A DNA stretch of 64,000 nt, from the NCBI GenBank assembly GCA_017549365.1, contig JAFYUZ010000007.1:1-64000 (forward strand), in the 5' to 3' direction. Under the pieces are notes generated by a model, which searched no databases, was not told the DNA's origin, and worked only from the letters and a program-made list of their open reading frames with translations. Position 1 is the stretch's first letter. Every line of letters starts with the position of its first letter. Source of the DNA: Clostridia bacterium (GTDB lineage: Bacteria; Bacillota; Clostridia; Oscillospirales; CAG-382). Of the stretch, positions 1 through 8,691 are shown one piece after another. Position numbers and translations under genes: made by a program.

Positions 1-272
1 ACGCCACGTGTGTGCTTGAGATCGTTTTTGATTCCGTTAGATGCAAACTCGCCCTTGATCGAATATCCGGGGCCGCCACAGCCTGTGCCGTCGGGGTCTC
101 CGCCCTGGATCATAAAACCTTCGATAACTCTGTGGAAGATAAGTCCGTCATAAAAGCCTTCGCTTGCAAGCTTAACAAAGTTTTCGACAGTGATGGGAGC
201 AATATCGGGATAAAGCTCAAGAGTCATCTTTTTGCCGTTTTCCATTTCGATAATAACTGTTTTTGTGTTCAT
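1..272 (-). CDS. Cyclophilin-type peptidyl-prolyl cis-trans isomerase (partial, C-terminus beyond window)
   Basis: Only the first 90 codons are inside the window. The product would catalyse cis-trans isomerisation of X-Pro bonds, and there is no signal peptide, so it is cytosolic. The visible part has the cyclophilin signature, FHRVI followed by FMIQGGDP, then GTGCGGPGY, matching the compact bacterial PpiB type. The ATG at 270-272 is preceded by AAAGGA at good spacing. Upstream, TTGACA (324-329) and TACAAT (302-307), 16 nt apart on the minus strand, make a plausible promoter overlapping the ylbJ stop. The family assignment is secure; the full length cannot be seen. Confidence 0.93.
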   Translation of the reverse strand, partial: MNTKTVIIEMENGKKMTLELYPDIAPITVENFVKLASEGFYDGLIFHRVIEGFMIQGGDPDGTGCGGPGYSIKGEFASNGIKNDLKHTRG

Positions 273-301
273 TCAGAAAAAATCCTTTCTTTGTTTTTCA
301 C

Positions 302-329
302 ATTGTATTGTACCATGCATTTGTGTCAA
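302..329 (-). promoter_or_regulatory. Sigma-A-type promoter for the cyclophilin gene
   Basis: Read on the minus strand: TTGACA at 324-329, a 16-nt spacer, and TACAAT at 302-307, about 30 nt before the start codon. It lies over the end of ylbJ, so the cyclophilin gene can probably be expressed independently of it. Confidence 0.6.
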
Positions 330-1258
330 AGTAAAGAGCTTTGTATCAAAAAAAGCGTGATTGAAGAAAAAAAGAAGGTCAAAACAAAAACCGAAAGCCT
401 TGCCAATACATATTGTTTTGCATCAAAAAGCGCATCTCCTGCACAAAATCTTATCTGAAACCACACCGAAAGTCCGCCGAACGAGCAAAAAAAGCAAACG
501 ACAAAAAGCCTTGCAAAGTATGGAAACCTGGCTGCCTTTGAAACGCCCGAAACTGCTTCAAAAAATCCCGATATAAATGTTTTCGCAGCAGCCGATACTC
601 TGAAATTTCCCAAAACCGCACACGTAAGATCGCCTGCCAGTGAAAAAAATATCACAAATCCGCAAAGCTCCACAAAGCTTTTTGCCGATCTTGCGACGCT
701 TGACGACAAACTTTCGCAATCAAAGTTTTCGGCACTTTTGATATTGCAATATCTGTCGGTTTTCATAAATCGTGCACACACCGTCACGGCAATTGTCTGA
801 CACAGGTACAAAACGCAACCTGTCGTTTGCGATGAAAAAATACATTTTCCCACAAAGAAGATCAGAAAAGCGGGACTTGCATTGTTGCATAACACCACGG
901 CTTTTTTTGCCTCGCTCATCGTGATTTTTCCTTTTTCGTACAAGTCTTTTGCGACAATCGATGCAATTGGATATCCGCACAAAAGCCCGATGAAAAAAAT
1001 TGGCATAGTATCAATTGAAAATCCCGTTATTGCCGCAATTCTTTCTCCTGTTTTACTCTTTTTCATCCGAATGTACGGACAAATCTGCTTTGACAAAACA
1101 GACATAGGAAAAAGGGACGGCAAAAGACTTGTCATACATTTTTCAAGTGATCCCGAAACACTTTCAAAAACCACGTTCGGGAACAAAAACAATAGGGATG
1201 CCATCAATATTGCTCCGCCGCCTGTCGCCCATTTTATTTTTTCTGACATAAAGAACAC
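326..1258 (-). CDS. ylbJ: YlbJ-like sporulation integral membrane protein
   Basis: Polytopic membrane protein of the YlbJ / nucleoside-recognition (Gate) family, which in Bacillus is needed for late spore formation; its transport role is not established. Visible hallmarks are SLLPSLFP near residue 45, GLLCGYPIAS followed by DLYEKGKIT, the LCNNASPAF motif in the middle, and SFGGLSVWFQ near the C-terminus. At about 310 residues it is shorter than the Bacillus protein (about 400). Two starts compete: GTG at 1258 with GGAG 4 nt away, or ATG at 1249 with GGAG 13 nt away. It is divergent from yqfC, another sporulation-lineage gene, with only about 50 nt between the two. Confidence 0.82.
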   Translation of the reverse strand: MFFMSEKIKWATGGGAILMASLLFLFPNVVFESVSGSLEKCMTSLLPSLFPMSVLSKQICPYIRMKKSKTGERIAAITGFSIDTMPIFFIGLLCGYPIASIVAKDLYEKGKITMSEAKKAVVLCNNASPAFLIFFVGKCIFSSQTTGCVLYLCQTIAVTVCARFMKTDRYCNIKSAENFDCESLSSSVARSAKSFVELCGFVIFFSLAGDLTCAVLGNFRVSAAAKTFISGFFEAVSGVSKAARFPYFARLFVVCFFCSFGGLSVWFQIRFCAGDALFDAKQYVLARLSVFVLTFFFSSITLFLIQSSLL

Positions 1259-1310
1259 TGCGCTCCAATAAAATTTATTATGATCTCAATCAATTATACG
1301 AGGGCAGAGC

Positions 1311-1607
1311 TTGAAGAATTACAGAAAAAATGATGTCGAAAAAACGTCTGTTGCTCAAAAACTTTCAAAAAAAATCGAACTTCCCATCGACGTTCTTGCA
1401 GGTTTTCCGCAGATAAAGATCACGTCGGGCAGGGAACTGATCGTCGAGGGCAGGTGCAGGCTGACAGAATATTCGTGCGAAAAGATCGGCATATCGTGTT
1501 CGGAAAATGTCATAACTGTTGTGGGCAGAGGTCTTAACGTGTGCCACATGGATTCAAAAGCACTGGTGGTTTCGGGAATAATATGTGCGTTGTTTTTTGA
1601 GGAATGA
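1311..1607 (+). CDS. yqfC: Sporulation protein YqfC
   Basis: Small YabP/YqfC-family protein of 98 residues. Typical features are the opening IELPIDVLAGFPQIKITSGR segment, the middle part in which a beta-rich core runs (IEGRCRLTEYSCEKIGISC-like), and a hydrophobic C-terminus. In Bacillus yqfC is transcribed in the mother cell by sigma-E with yqfD, and its biochemical role is unknown. No in-frame ATG lies near the 5' end, so the TTG at 1311 preceded by AGGG is the best start. It is followed after 3 nt by yqfD, as in other spore formers. Confidence 0.85.
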   Translation: MKNYRKNDVEKTSVAQKLSKKIELPIDVLAGFPQIKITSGRELIVEGRCRLTEYSCEKIGISCSENVITVVGRGLNVCHMDSKALVVSGIICALFFEE

Positions 1608-1610
1608 ACC

Positions 1611-2798
1611 ATGATAGGAAAAATAGTTGACTTTATTATCGGCAGAGCATCTTTTGTTATAACTGCAAAAGATTCCCACGATGTCGCGGTGCTCAATCTT
1701 TTGCGGGATATCGGCTTTTACGGATGCCGCGTATCGCAGGGGAAAATAACCTTTTCGTGCGATTGCGAAAAAGCTCGGGGAATATCAAAACAGCTCGATG
1801 CCCTTGGTGTGCCGTATGAACTTGACGTGGTCGGCATTGCCTATTATGTAAAAAAACTGTTTTCAAGGTTCGGTATTCTTGCGGGTGTTTTCGGGGCATT
1901 GCTTCTCAACGGTTTTTTTTCGGATATCATCTGGCATATCGATGTCCGCGGAAACAAAAATATTTCCGACGAGGATATTTTGCGCAGATTAAACGATTTC
2001 GGCGTATATGAGGGGTGCAGAAAAAGCGATATGGATATAAAAAGCCTCACCCGTGATTATATGCTGTCTGACGACAGAGTTTCTTTTATGCACATGAACG
2101 TAAACGGCATAAACGCCGTGGTCGAAGTAGCAGAGAGCGTGAAAAAAAGCGGGACCGAAAATGACAAGAAGGCCCCCTGCAACATAGTTGCAAAGTGCGA
2201 TGGAGTTGTGACGAGAATGGACGTATACAGCGGCGGCAGAGAAGTGGAAAACGGACAAAGCGTGGTAAAAGGACAGCTTCTTATCTCCTCTTTTTTCGAG
2301 ACCCGCACCGTCGGACATCTTTTGCGCAGGGCAAAGGGAACCGTTTTTGCCAATACCGAGCCTGTTTTTGAAATGCGCATACCCAAAAACAAGTATGTGA
2401 TCCGGTCAAGCTCACAGAAAAACAAAAGAAGCGTTTCTTTTCTCAATTATTCTCTCCCGATAGACGGCGGAACTTTTATGTTGCGGGACGAAAAGGTAAA
2501 GCTTAAAACAAACAGAAAACCCGTTTTTCTTATCGGAAATCTTCTTTTGCCCGTTACTCTTGAAGAGGAAAAATACACCCTATGCACTTATGGAAAAAAA
2601 GAACGGGAATTTTCCGAAGCGCAAAGAATTTTTGAGATCGAATATGAAAACCGAAAAAAGGATTTTTTAAACAACGGACAGATAGTTTCTGACGAAATAG
2701 AAACATACGAAGAAAACGGTTTTTACGTCTTTGTCTGCCGACTTTCGTGTGTTGAAAACATCGGAATTGATAAACCCTTTGAAATAAGGGAAAACTAA
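1611..2798 (+). CDS. yqfD: Sporulation protein YqfD
   Basis: Protein of 395 residues with the YqfD layout: a cytosolic N-terminal domain of about 85 residues, one strong membrane segment near residues 82-104 (FGILAGVFGALLLNGFFSDI), then a large extracytoplasmic part starting with the POTRA-like stretch DVRGNKNISDEDILRRL. In Bacillus yqfD is sigma-E dependent and needed for efficient sporulation; how it acts is unknown. It starts at ATG 1611 behind GAGG, 3 nt after yqfC, so the two are translationally close. Length and order match the family. Confidence 0.88.
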   Translation: MIGKIVDFIIGRASFVITAKDSHDVAVLNLLRDIGFYGCRVSQGKITFSCDCEKARGISKQLDALGVPYELDVVGIAYYVKKLFSRFGILAGVFGALLLNGFFSDIIWHIDVRGNKNISDEDILRRLNDFGVYEGCRKSDMDIKSLTRDYMLSDDRVSFMHMNVNGINAVVEVAESVKKSGTENDKKAPCNIVAKCDGVVTRMDVYSGGREVENGQSVVKGQLLISSFFETRTVGHLLRRAKGTVFANTEPVFEMRIPKNKYVIRSSSQKNKRSVSFLNYSLPIDGGTFMLRDEKVKLKTNRKPVFLIGNLLLPVTLEEEKYTLCTYGKKEREFSEAQRIFEIEYENRKKDFLNNGQIVSDEIETYEENGFYVFVCRLSCVENIGIDKPFEIREN

Positions 2799-2811
2799 AT
2801 TGCAAAAGCAC

Positions 2812-2840
2812 TTGAAAATATATATAGTTTGTGATAAAAT
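2812..2840 (+). promoter_or_regulatory. Promoter for phoH and downstream genes
   Basis: TTGAAA at 2812-2817, a 17-nt spacer, and TAAAAT at 2835-2840, in the short gap between yqfD and phoH. This would let the housekeeping genes phoH, ybeY-era, recO and mutS2 be expressed apart from the sporulation pair upstream. Confidence 0.6.
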
Positions 2841-2873
2841 GTATAAGGAAAATTATGATCGAAGGGACATCTT

Positions 2874-3875
2874 ATGGCAGAAAAAATCCTTGAAAATCTC
2901 ACCCACGAAAAAATATCGGCTCTGTTCGGCTCTTATGATGCAAACGCCGAAATAATCGAAGAAGAATGTGCCGTTTCGCTCTTTGCGGCAGACGGCAGCA
3001 TCAAGATAGTCGGTACCGACGAGGCAAGCGTCGGCAAAGCCCACGCGGTGCTCGAAAGTCTGTCGCTTCTTCTCAATACCGCAGGCAGTATCACCGAGCA
3101 AAACATCCGATACGCGTTATCCTCGATAAACCGCGAAAACACCGAAGAGCTTTCAAAACTCGACGGCGACTGCGTGTGTATCACCAGCCGCGGAAAACCG
3201 ATAAAAGCCAAAACCATCGGACAGAAAAAATACGTTGAAGCAATATCAAAAAACACGGTGGTGCTGGGCATCGGACCTGCCGGTACGGGCAAGACGTTTC
3301 TTGCCGTTGCCATGGCGGTAAACGCTCTGCGAAAAAAAGAGGTCAGCCGCATAGTTCTTACACGTCCTGCCGTTGAGGCGGGCGAAAAGCTCGGCTTTTT
3401 GCCGGGCGATCTTCAGAATAAGATAGACCCGTATCTCCGCCCGCTGCACGATGCGCTTTATGAAATGCTCGGCGCCGAGGGCTATGCGCGAAATCTTGAA
3501 AAGGGTGCCATAGAGATCGCCCCCCTTGCATACATGCGCGGCAGAACCCTTGACGATTCTTTCATCATACTCGACGAGGCGCAAAACACCACCCCCGAAC
3601 AGATGAAGATGTTTCTCACCCGTCTCGGTTTCGGTTCGAAAATAGTTGTAACGGGAGATATTACCCAGATAGACCTGCCCGACGGTCACCGCTCGGGACT
3701 TATAGAGGCGGCAAAGATCATTTCCGAGGTTGACGGAGTGAGCGTACACAGACTTTCCGACCGTGATATAGTCCGTCATGCCCTCGTACAGAAGATAATC
3801 CTTGCCTACGACAGATACGAACAACAAAGAAAGGTACAAAAGACAGACAATGAAAAACAGGATATACATCAATAA
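2874..3875 (+). CDS. phoH: PhoH-family ATPase (PhoH-like/PhoL)
   Basis: P-loop ATPase of 333 residues. Walker A GPAGTGKT lies at residues 134-141, Walker B FIILDEAQN near 231-239, and a sensor-like VVTGD follows. The N-terminal ~110 residues hold a KH-like fold (VGTDEASVGKAHAVLESL). The family is RNA-associated and usually neighbours ybeY, which suggests a role in rRNA metabolism; the precise activity is unsettled. ATG 2874 follows AAGGGA with 6 nt spacing. Its 3' end overlaps the start of the ybeY-era fusion by 26 nt, so translation is probably coupled. Confidence 0.92.
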   Translation: MAEKILENLTHEKISALFGSYDANAEIIEEECAVSLFAADGSIKIVGTDEASVGKAHAVLESLSLLLNTAGSITEQNIRYALSSINRENTEELSKLDGDCVCITSRGKPIKAKTIGQKKYVEAISKNTVVLGIGPAGTGKTFLAVAMAVNALRKKEVSRIVLTRPAVEAGEKLGFLPGDLQNKIDPYLRPLHDALYEMLGAEGYARNLEKGAIEIAPLAYMRGRTLDDSFIILDEAQNTTPEQMKMFLTRLGFGSKIVVTGDITQIDLPDGHRSGLIEAAKIISEVDGVSVHRLSDRDIVRHALVQKIILAYDRYEQQRKVQKTDNEKQDIHQ

Positions 3876-5286
3876 CGATCAGAATCTCATCCCCGTCACA
3901 GAAGAATATAAAAAAATCATCAAAAAGACAGTAAATGCCGCTCTGCGCCATGAAAAAGCCGCTTTTTCCGCAGAGGTTTCGGTTACCTTTACAGACAACG
4001 AAAAGATACACGAGCTCAATCTTGCCCACCGCGGCAAGGACAGCGCCACCGACGTTTTGTCTTTTCCTCTTTTCGAGAAGGAATCTTTGCCGAAAGATGG
4101 CGGCGAACAGGAATATGTTCCCATCGGCGATGTTGTGATTTCTCTTGAAAAAGCGCGCGCTCAAGCAGAGGAATACGGACATTCCTTCGAGCGCGAGATC
4201 GCATTTCTTACGGTTCATTCCATCCTTCATCTTTTGGGATATGACCACGAGGTGAGCGGGGAGGACGAAAAGTATATGAACGACACCTGCGAGAAGGTGC
4301 TCGAAAAGCTGGGACTTACCCGCGATTATATTCCCGAAGAGGCGCAAGAAGAAGCGCAGGAGGATGGGGAAGATGATGCCGTTGTTATTGCCCGCGAGGA
4401 TATGAAGACGGGATTTATCTGCATTCTCGGCAGACCGAACGTTGGCAAAAGCACCCTTATGAACACTATCCTTGGCGAAAAGGTTGCCATCGTTTCCAAA
4501 AAACCCCAGACCACAAGAAATAAGATTACGGGAGTTTACACCACCGGATGCGAACAGTTTGTTTTCATCGACACCCCCGGTATCCACAAGCCCAAGAACA
4601 AGCTTGGCGAATACATGATGAAAGAGGCAGGCGATTCTGTTGTCGGCACAGATGCCGTGGTATTTATCGTCGAGCCCACCGAAAAACCCTCGAAGGTAGA
4701 GCAGGAGATAGCGCAGAAGATAAATTCCATGAAAGTACCTGCCATACTCGTTATCAATAAGGCAGACGCTTTCAAAAAGACCAAGATACTCACCACCATT
4801 GACAATTTCTCGAAGCTGTGCGAATTCAGCTCCATCGTTCCCATCTCTGCGCTTGAAAACGACGGCGTTGATATCGTTCTCGAAGAATTAAGACCTTATC
4901 TCAAAAACGAGCCCTGGTTTTTCGAAGCAGATATGATAACAGACCAGCCTATCCGCCAGATAGCCGCCGAGGTCATCCGTGAAAAGCTTTTGCGTACCCT
5001 CGATGACGAAATTCCCCACGGAGTTGCCGTTGTCATTGAAGAATTCGAAGAAAAGGCAAAGATCATCAATATCCGCGCCGAGCTTTTCTGCGAAAAAGAG
5101 GCACACAAGAGAATTATCATCGGCAAAAACGGCGAAGCTTTGAAAAAGGTCGGAAGCTTTGCAAGAGAAGATCTCGAAAAGCTTTTTGAAAAAAAGATAT
5201 ACCTCGACCTTTGGGTAAAGGTGCGTGAGAATTGGCGCGACAGTATGCTCAATCTCAACCGCCTCGGATTTAAGGAAGATAATTGA
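3850..5286 (+). CDS. ybeY-era: Fused rRNA maturation RNase YbeY and GTPase Era
   Basis: One open frame of 478 residues carries two proteins that are normally separate. Residues 1 to about 150 are YbeY, with the metal site in HSILHLLGYDH (H123, H127, H133). A short acidic Gln/Glu/Asp-rich linker (about 151-172) leads into Era: G1 GRPNVGKS at 184-191, G2 PQTTRN, G3 DTPGIHKPKN, G4 NKAD, G5 SALEND, then a C-terminal KH domain with IIIGKNGEALK. YbeY acts in 16S rRNA 3' processing and ribosome quality control; Era binds the 16S 3' end during 30S assembly, so the fusion joins functional partners. The ATG at 3850 has only a weak, distant SD (AAAGG), fitting coupling to phoH. Separate Era translation from the internal ATG at codon 175 is possible, but its GAGG is only 2 nt away. 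Confidence 0.92.
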   Translation: MKNRIYINNDQNLIPVTEEYKKIIKKTVNAALRHEKAAFSAEVSVTFTDNEKIHELNLAHRGKDSATDVLSFPLFEKESLPKDGGEQEYVPIGDVVISLEKARAQAEEYGHSFEREIAFLTVHSILHLLGYDHEVSGEDEKYMNDTCEKVLEKLGLTRDYIPEEAQEEAQEDGEDDAVVIAREDMKTGFICILGRPNVGKSTLMNTILGEKVAIVSKKPQTTRNKITGVYTTGCEQFVFIDTPGIHKPKNKLGEYMMKEAGDSVVGTDAVVFIVEPTEKPSKVEQEIAQKINSMKVPAILVINKADAFKKTKILTTIDNFSKLCEFSSIVPISALENDGVDIVLEELRPYLKNEPWFFEADMITDQPIRQIAAEVIREKLLRTLDDEIPHGVAVVIEEFEEKAKIINIRAELFCEKEAHKRIIIGKNGEALKKVGSFAREDLEKLFEKKIYLDLWVKVRENWRDSMLNLNRLGFKEDN

Positions 5287-5307
5287 TAAAAAGGACAAGC
5301 TTTTCTG

Positions 5308-6087
5308 ATGGATATTACCTGTGACGGCGTTGTAATACGCGAAACCGAATACGGAGAATCCGACAAAATTGTTACCTTTCTCTGTGCCGAATACGGAAAA
5401 ATAACAGTTATGGCAAAGGGAGTGCGCTCGATAAAGAGCAAAAACTCATCGGCGGTTCAGCTGTTTTGCGCTTCAACCTTTGAAATGGTTGAAAAAAACG
5501 GCAGATATACTCTTAAGACCGCAAGTGTCAACGACAGTTTTTATTCTGTGCGCGACAATATCGAGCGGTTTGCGCTTGCTTCGTATTTTGCCGATATATG
5601 CAACACCGTCTGTTCGGAAAACAACGACGAGCGCGAAATGCTTCGCCTTCTTCTAAACAGTTTTTACGCCATGGCGCATTTTAAGGATATTCCTTTGTGG
5701 AGAATAAAATGTGCTTTTGAAATGAAATGTATGCAGGCAAGCGGTCTTGCCCCCGATCTTTCGGAATGTACGGGGTGTGCAAAACCCGCTGTCGATTCCA
5801 CAAGTGACGAAGGCGACTATCTGTTTTCTCCCGCCGACGGAGGTTTCATTTGTCCCGCGTGCCTTGCGGAATACGGCGAAAAACCAATAATTCCCGTGGG
5901 GGTGCATACGGTGGACGCTCTTTTGTATCTTCTGTCTTCCCCCCAAAGCAGGATGCTTCGTTTTCCTTTGCCCGACGAGCCTTCGGTAATATACGAGCTT
6001 TGCAATCTGTGCGAAAGGTATCTTTCGGTGCAGGCTCAGAAAAGATTTGAAACGCTTTCTTTTTACAAAAGTGTTTGCGTAATGTAA
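5308..6087 (+). CDS. recO: DNA repair protein RecO
   Basis: RecO of 259 residues, a recombination mediator that with RecR loads RecA on SSB-coated single strands. The N-terminal OB fold starts GVVIRETEYGESDKIVTFL and contains KGVRSIKSK; a helical middle follows. The C-terminal zinc site is visible as CTGC (about 154-157) and CPAC (about 186-189). It sits 21 nt after the ybeY-era fusion, in the usual era-recO order, and precedes mutS2. Confidence 0.93.
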   Translation: MDITCDGVVIRETEYGESDKIVTFLCAEYGKITVMAKGVRSIKSKNSSAVQLFCASTFEMVEKNGRYTLKTASVNDSFYSVRDNIERFALASYFADICNTVCSENNDEREMLRLLLNSFYAMAHFKDIPLWRIKCAFEMKCMQASGLAPDLSECTGCAKPAVDSTSDEGDYLFSPADGGFICPACLAEYGEKPIIPVGVHTVDALLYLLSSPQSRMLRFPLPDEPSVIYELCNLCERYLSVQAQKRFETLSFYKSVCVM

Positions 6088-6114
6088 GATTTATAAAAAC
6101 AAGGAGATTTATAT

Positions 6115-8550
6115 ATGCAGGTGGAAAACACCGAAAATTCAGGCGGAGTTTTTGTAACCGACAGCTTTGACGAATACACCCGAAAGGGTTTTGAAAAAGC
6201 TTTCGTTTCGCTGGAATTTGATAAAATAAGGCAGATGCTTTGCGATTGTACCTCTGTTGACGGTGCAAAAAAGATACTTTCTGCACTGCAACCTTCGGTT
6301 TCTCTTGAAAACATAAGGTATATGCAAAAGCAGACCACCGAGGCAAAGCAGATGTCCGCCACAAAAGGAGCACCTTCTTTTGGCGGGGTGCGTGATATTT
6401 CCAATTCCCTCGAGCGTTGCGAAAAGGGTGCGCCGCTGAATATGGGCGAGCTTTTGCAGATCGCGGATGTTCTGCGCTCGTCTCGCAGTGTGGCTGAATA
6501 TTTCAGCTCGTACAAGGGGGCAGAGAATTTTTGTCTCAACGACGTGGCAGGCAAGCTTACGTCAAACAAGTTCCTTGAAGAGCTTATAACCACCTCCATC
6601 GTGTCGGAGGAGGTGATGGCAGACAACGCTTCTCCCGAGCTTTACGATATCCGCCGTAAAATACGCACGGCATCCAACCGCATCCGCGAAACTCTGCAGA
6701 AATACGTATCGGGCGGCGGATCAAAATTTCTTCAGGAAAACATCGTTACCACCCGTAACGGCAGATTTGTTATTCCCGTAAAGTCCGAATACAGAAACGA
6801 AATAAAAGGTCTTGTCCACGATACTTCGTCAACCGGTTCAACCCTTTTTGTCGAACCGATGAGCGTTGTCGAGGCAAACAACGAAATACGTGTTCTCGGC
6901 GCCAAGGAAGAGGCCGAGATCGAAAGAATACTTTACAATATTTCGGGTGAATGTTCTCGCTTTTCGGGTGCTTTGCGTGCAAACTACGATAATCTTTGCC
7001 TGCTTGCGGCGGTTTTTGCCAAGGCGGAACTTTCGTATCGCATGGAAGCCGAAGAGCCTGTTATGTCAAAAAAACCGTATGTCGAGCTTTTGCGCGCACG
7101 CCATCCTCTTCTTGACAAGGACAAGGTAGTGCCGATCGACGTGGTGCTCGGTAAAAAATATACATTGCTTGTAATTACGGGTCCCAATACCGGCGGAAAG
7201 ACCGTAACTTTAAAAACCGTCGGACTTCTTGCCATGATGGCGCAATGCGGTCTGCATATTCCCGCAAAGGACGGTTCCACCCTTCCTGTGTTCGACTCTA
7301 TCCTTGCCGATATCGGCGACGAGCAGAGCATCGAACAGTCTCTTTCGACCTTCTCGGCGCACATGGTGAATATAGTTTCGATTCTCAAAAAGATCACCGC
7401 CGATTCGCTCGTTCTTTTTGACGAGCTGGGTGCGGGCACAGACCCCCTTGAGGGCGCCGCCCTTGCGGAATCGATACTTGAAACTGTCAGAAAAAAGGGA
7501 TGCCTTTGTGCGGCAACCACCCATTATGCCGAGCTTAAAGCGTATGCTCTTTCAACGCAGGGTGTTTCGAACGCCTCCTGCGAATTTGACGTCGAAACAC
7601 TGCGTCCGACCTATCGTCTGATGATAGGTCTGCCCGGAAAATCCAACGCCTTTGCCATCGCCGAAAGACTTGGTATACCGCCCGAAATAATCAACGATGC
7701 AAAGGACAATATGACGGGCGAGACTCTGCGTTTCGAAAGCCTTATAGAAGAGCTTGAAACTCAAAAGTCACATTACGAAAACGAAAAGCAAAAGGCGGCA
7801 AAATTGCGCGCCGAGCTTTCGGAAATGCACCAAAAAACAAGGGAAGAGAGAGAACGCTTTAACAAACGTCTCGAGGCGGAAAACGAGCGTGCCCAAAAGC
7901 AGGCACGCACGCTTATCGAGCAGGCCAGAGCCTCTGCTGACTATATTTTTGCCGAACTCGAAAAAGCAAAAAAACAAAAGGACAGCGAAAAGCTTGCCGA
8001 AACTCTGGCACAGACCCGCAAGGATGTCAGAGCAAAGCTTAAGGAAGCAGGCGGAAAACTTTCGCAGCTTCCCGAAAGGGTAGAGGAAGAATATGTTCTT
8101 CCGAGACCTCTTAAAAAGGGCGATACCGTAACTCTTAAAGATATCAGAAAAACGGGAACGGTCCTTTCTGTCGATGGCGACAACGTTGTGGTTCAGGCAG
8201 GAATTATAAAAACAAAAACAAAGGCGTCAAATCTTATACTCGAAGAAATCGCCGCCACCCCCGAAAAAAACGTAAAGATGACAAAAGCTCCGCGAACTGC
8301 CATGAACGTCAGCACCGAGATCGACGTTCGCGGTATGATCGGCGACGATGCCTGGTTTGCGGTTGACAAATATCTTGACGAAGCGGTGCTTGCAAATCTT
8401 TCGCAGGTCACTATTATCCACGGCAAGGGCACGGGCGCTTTGCGTGCCGCCCTTTCGGGATTTTTGCGCAAGGACAAGCGTGTCAAATCCATGCGTTCGG
8501 GAATGTTCGGCGAAGGGGACAGCGGAGTTACCGTCGTTACCCTGAAATAG
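6115..8550 (+). CDS. mutS2: MutS2 endonuclease / ribosome rescue ATPase
   Basis: MutS2 of 811 residues. N-terminal core and clamp regions precede the ATPase with Walker A GPNTGGKT (about 356-363) and Walker B LVLFDELGAGTDP; the signature STFSAHM is also visible. A Glu/Lys/Arg-rich coiled coil (about 540-640) follows, and a C-terminal Smr nuclease domain begins at DVRGM (about 738) with HGKGTGALR. MutS2 does not act in mismatch repair: it restrains recombination, and in Bacillus it also splits collided ribosomes. ATG 6115 follows AAGGAG. No clear terminator separates it from the rhamnose block. Confidence 0.95.
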   Translation: MQVENTENSGGVFVTDSFDEYTRKGFEKAFVSLEFDKIRQMLCDCTSVDGAKKILSALQPSVSLENIRYMQKQTTEAKQMSATKGAPSFGGVRDISNSLERCEKGAPLNMGELLQIADVLRSSRSVAEYFSSYKGAENFCLNDVAGKLTSNKFLEELITTSIVSEEVMADNASPELYDIRRKIRTASNRIRETLQKYVSGGGSKFLQENIVTTRNGRFVIPVKSEYRNEIKGLVHDTSSTGSTLFVEPMSVVEANNEIRVLGAKEEAEIERILYNISGECSRFSGALRANYDNLCLLAAVFAKAELSYRMEAEEPVMSKKPYVELLRARHPLLDKDKVVPIDVVLGKKYTLLVITGPNTGGKTVTLKTVGLLAMMAQCGLHIPAKDGSTLPVFDSILADIGDEQSIEQSLSTFSAHMVNIVSILKKITADSLVLFDELGAGTDPLEGAALAESILETVRKKGCLCAATTHYAELKAYALSTQGVSNASCEFDVETLRPTYRLMIGLPGKSNAFAIAERLGIPPEIINDAKDNMTGETLRFESLIEELETQKSHYENEKQKAAKLRAELSEMHQKTREERERFNKRLEAENERAQKQARTLIEQARASADYIFAELEKAKKQKDSEKLAETLAQTRKDVRAKLKEAGGKLSQLPERVEEEYVLPRPLKKGDTVTLKDIRKTGTVLSVDGDNVVVQAGIIKTKTKASNLILEEIAATPEKNVKMTKAPRTAMNVSTEIDVRGMIGDDAWFAVDKYLDEAVLANLSQVTIIHGKGTGALRAALSGFLRKDKRVKSMRSGMFGEGDSGVTVVTLK

Positions 8551-8560
8551 CGTTTTCCTC

Positions 8561-8608
8561 TTGCAAAATTCAATTTTTTTGATAAAAGTGCCTGTGTTTT
8601 TGCAAAAA
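8561..8608 (+). promoter_or_regulatory. Direct repeat TTGCAAAA upstream of the rhamnose promoter
   Basis: TTGCAAAA occurs at 8561-8568 and again at 8600-8607, 39 nt apart; the second copy is part of a 12-bp palindrome (8597-8608) ending 5 nt before the -35 box. Direct repeats just upstream of -35 are a common arrangement for AraC-type activators, and an AraC gene is encoded at 12312-13121. A link between the two is inference; the A/T-rich sequence could also give such repeats by chance. Confidence 0.3.
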
Positions 8609-8613
8609 TGGTA

Positions 8614-8642
8614 TTTACAAAAATATAAAGCTTTGGTATAAT
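8614..8642 (+). promoter_or_regulatory. Promoter of the rhamnose operon
   Basis: TTTACA at 8614-8619, exactly 17 nt, and TATAAT at 8637-8642, about 50 nt before the first gene. It is close to the sigma-A consensus, so any rhamnose control would more likely be repression, catabolite control or modest activation. Confidence 0.75.
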
Positions 8643-8691
8643 AATATAAATAGGTGTATTATTGTCATCAAATACAAAGAGAGGTAGCCAA

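Noticed and set aside
4375..4405. Separate era gene starting at the internal ATG
   Set aside because: The frame is open through the linker and the only close SD is 2 nt from the ATG. Internal initiation remains possible, but the fusion is the simpler reading.
8590..8612. Catabolite-responsive (cre) element before the rhamnose operon
   Set aside because: The palindrome there lacks the central CG and flanking pattern of cre sites.
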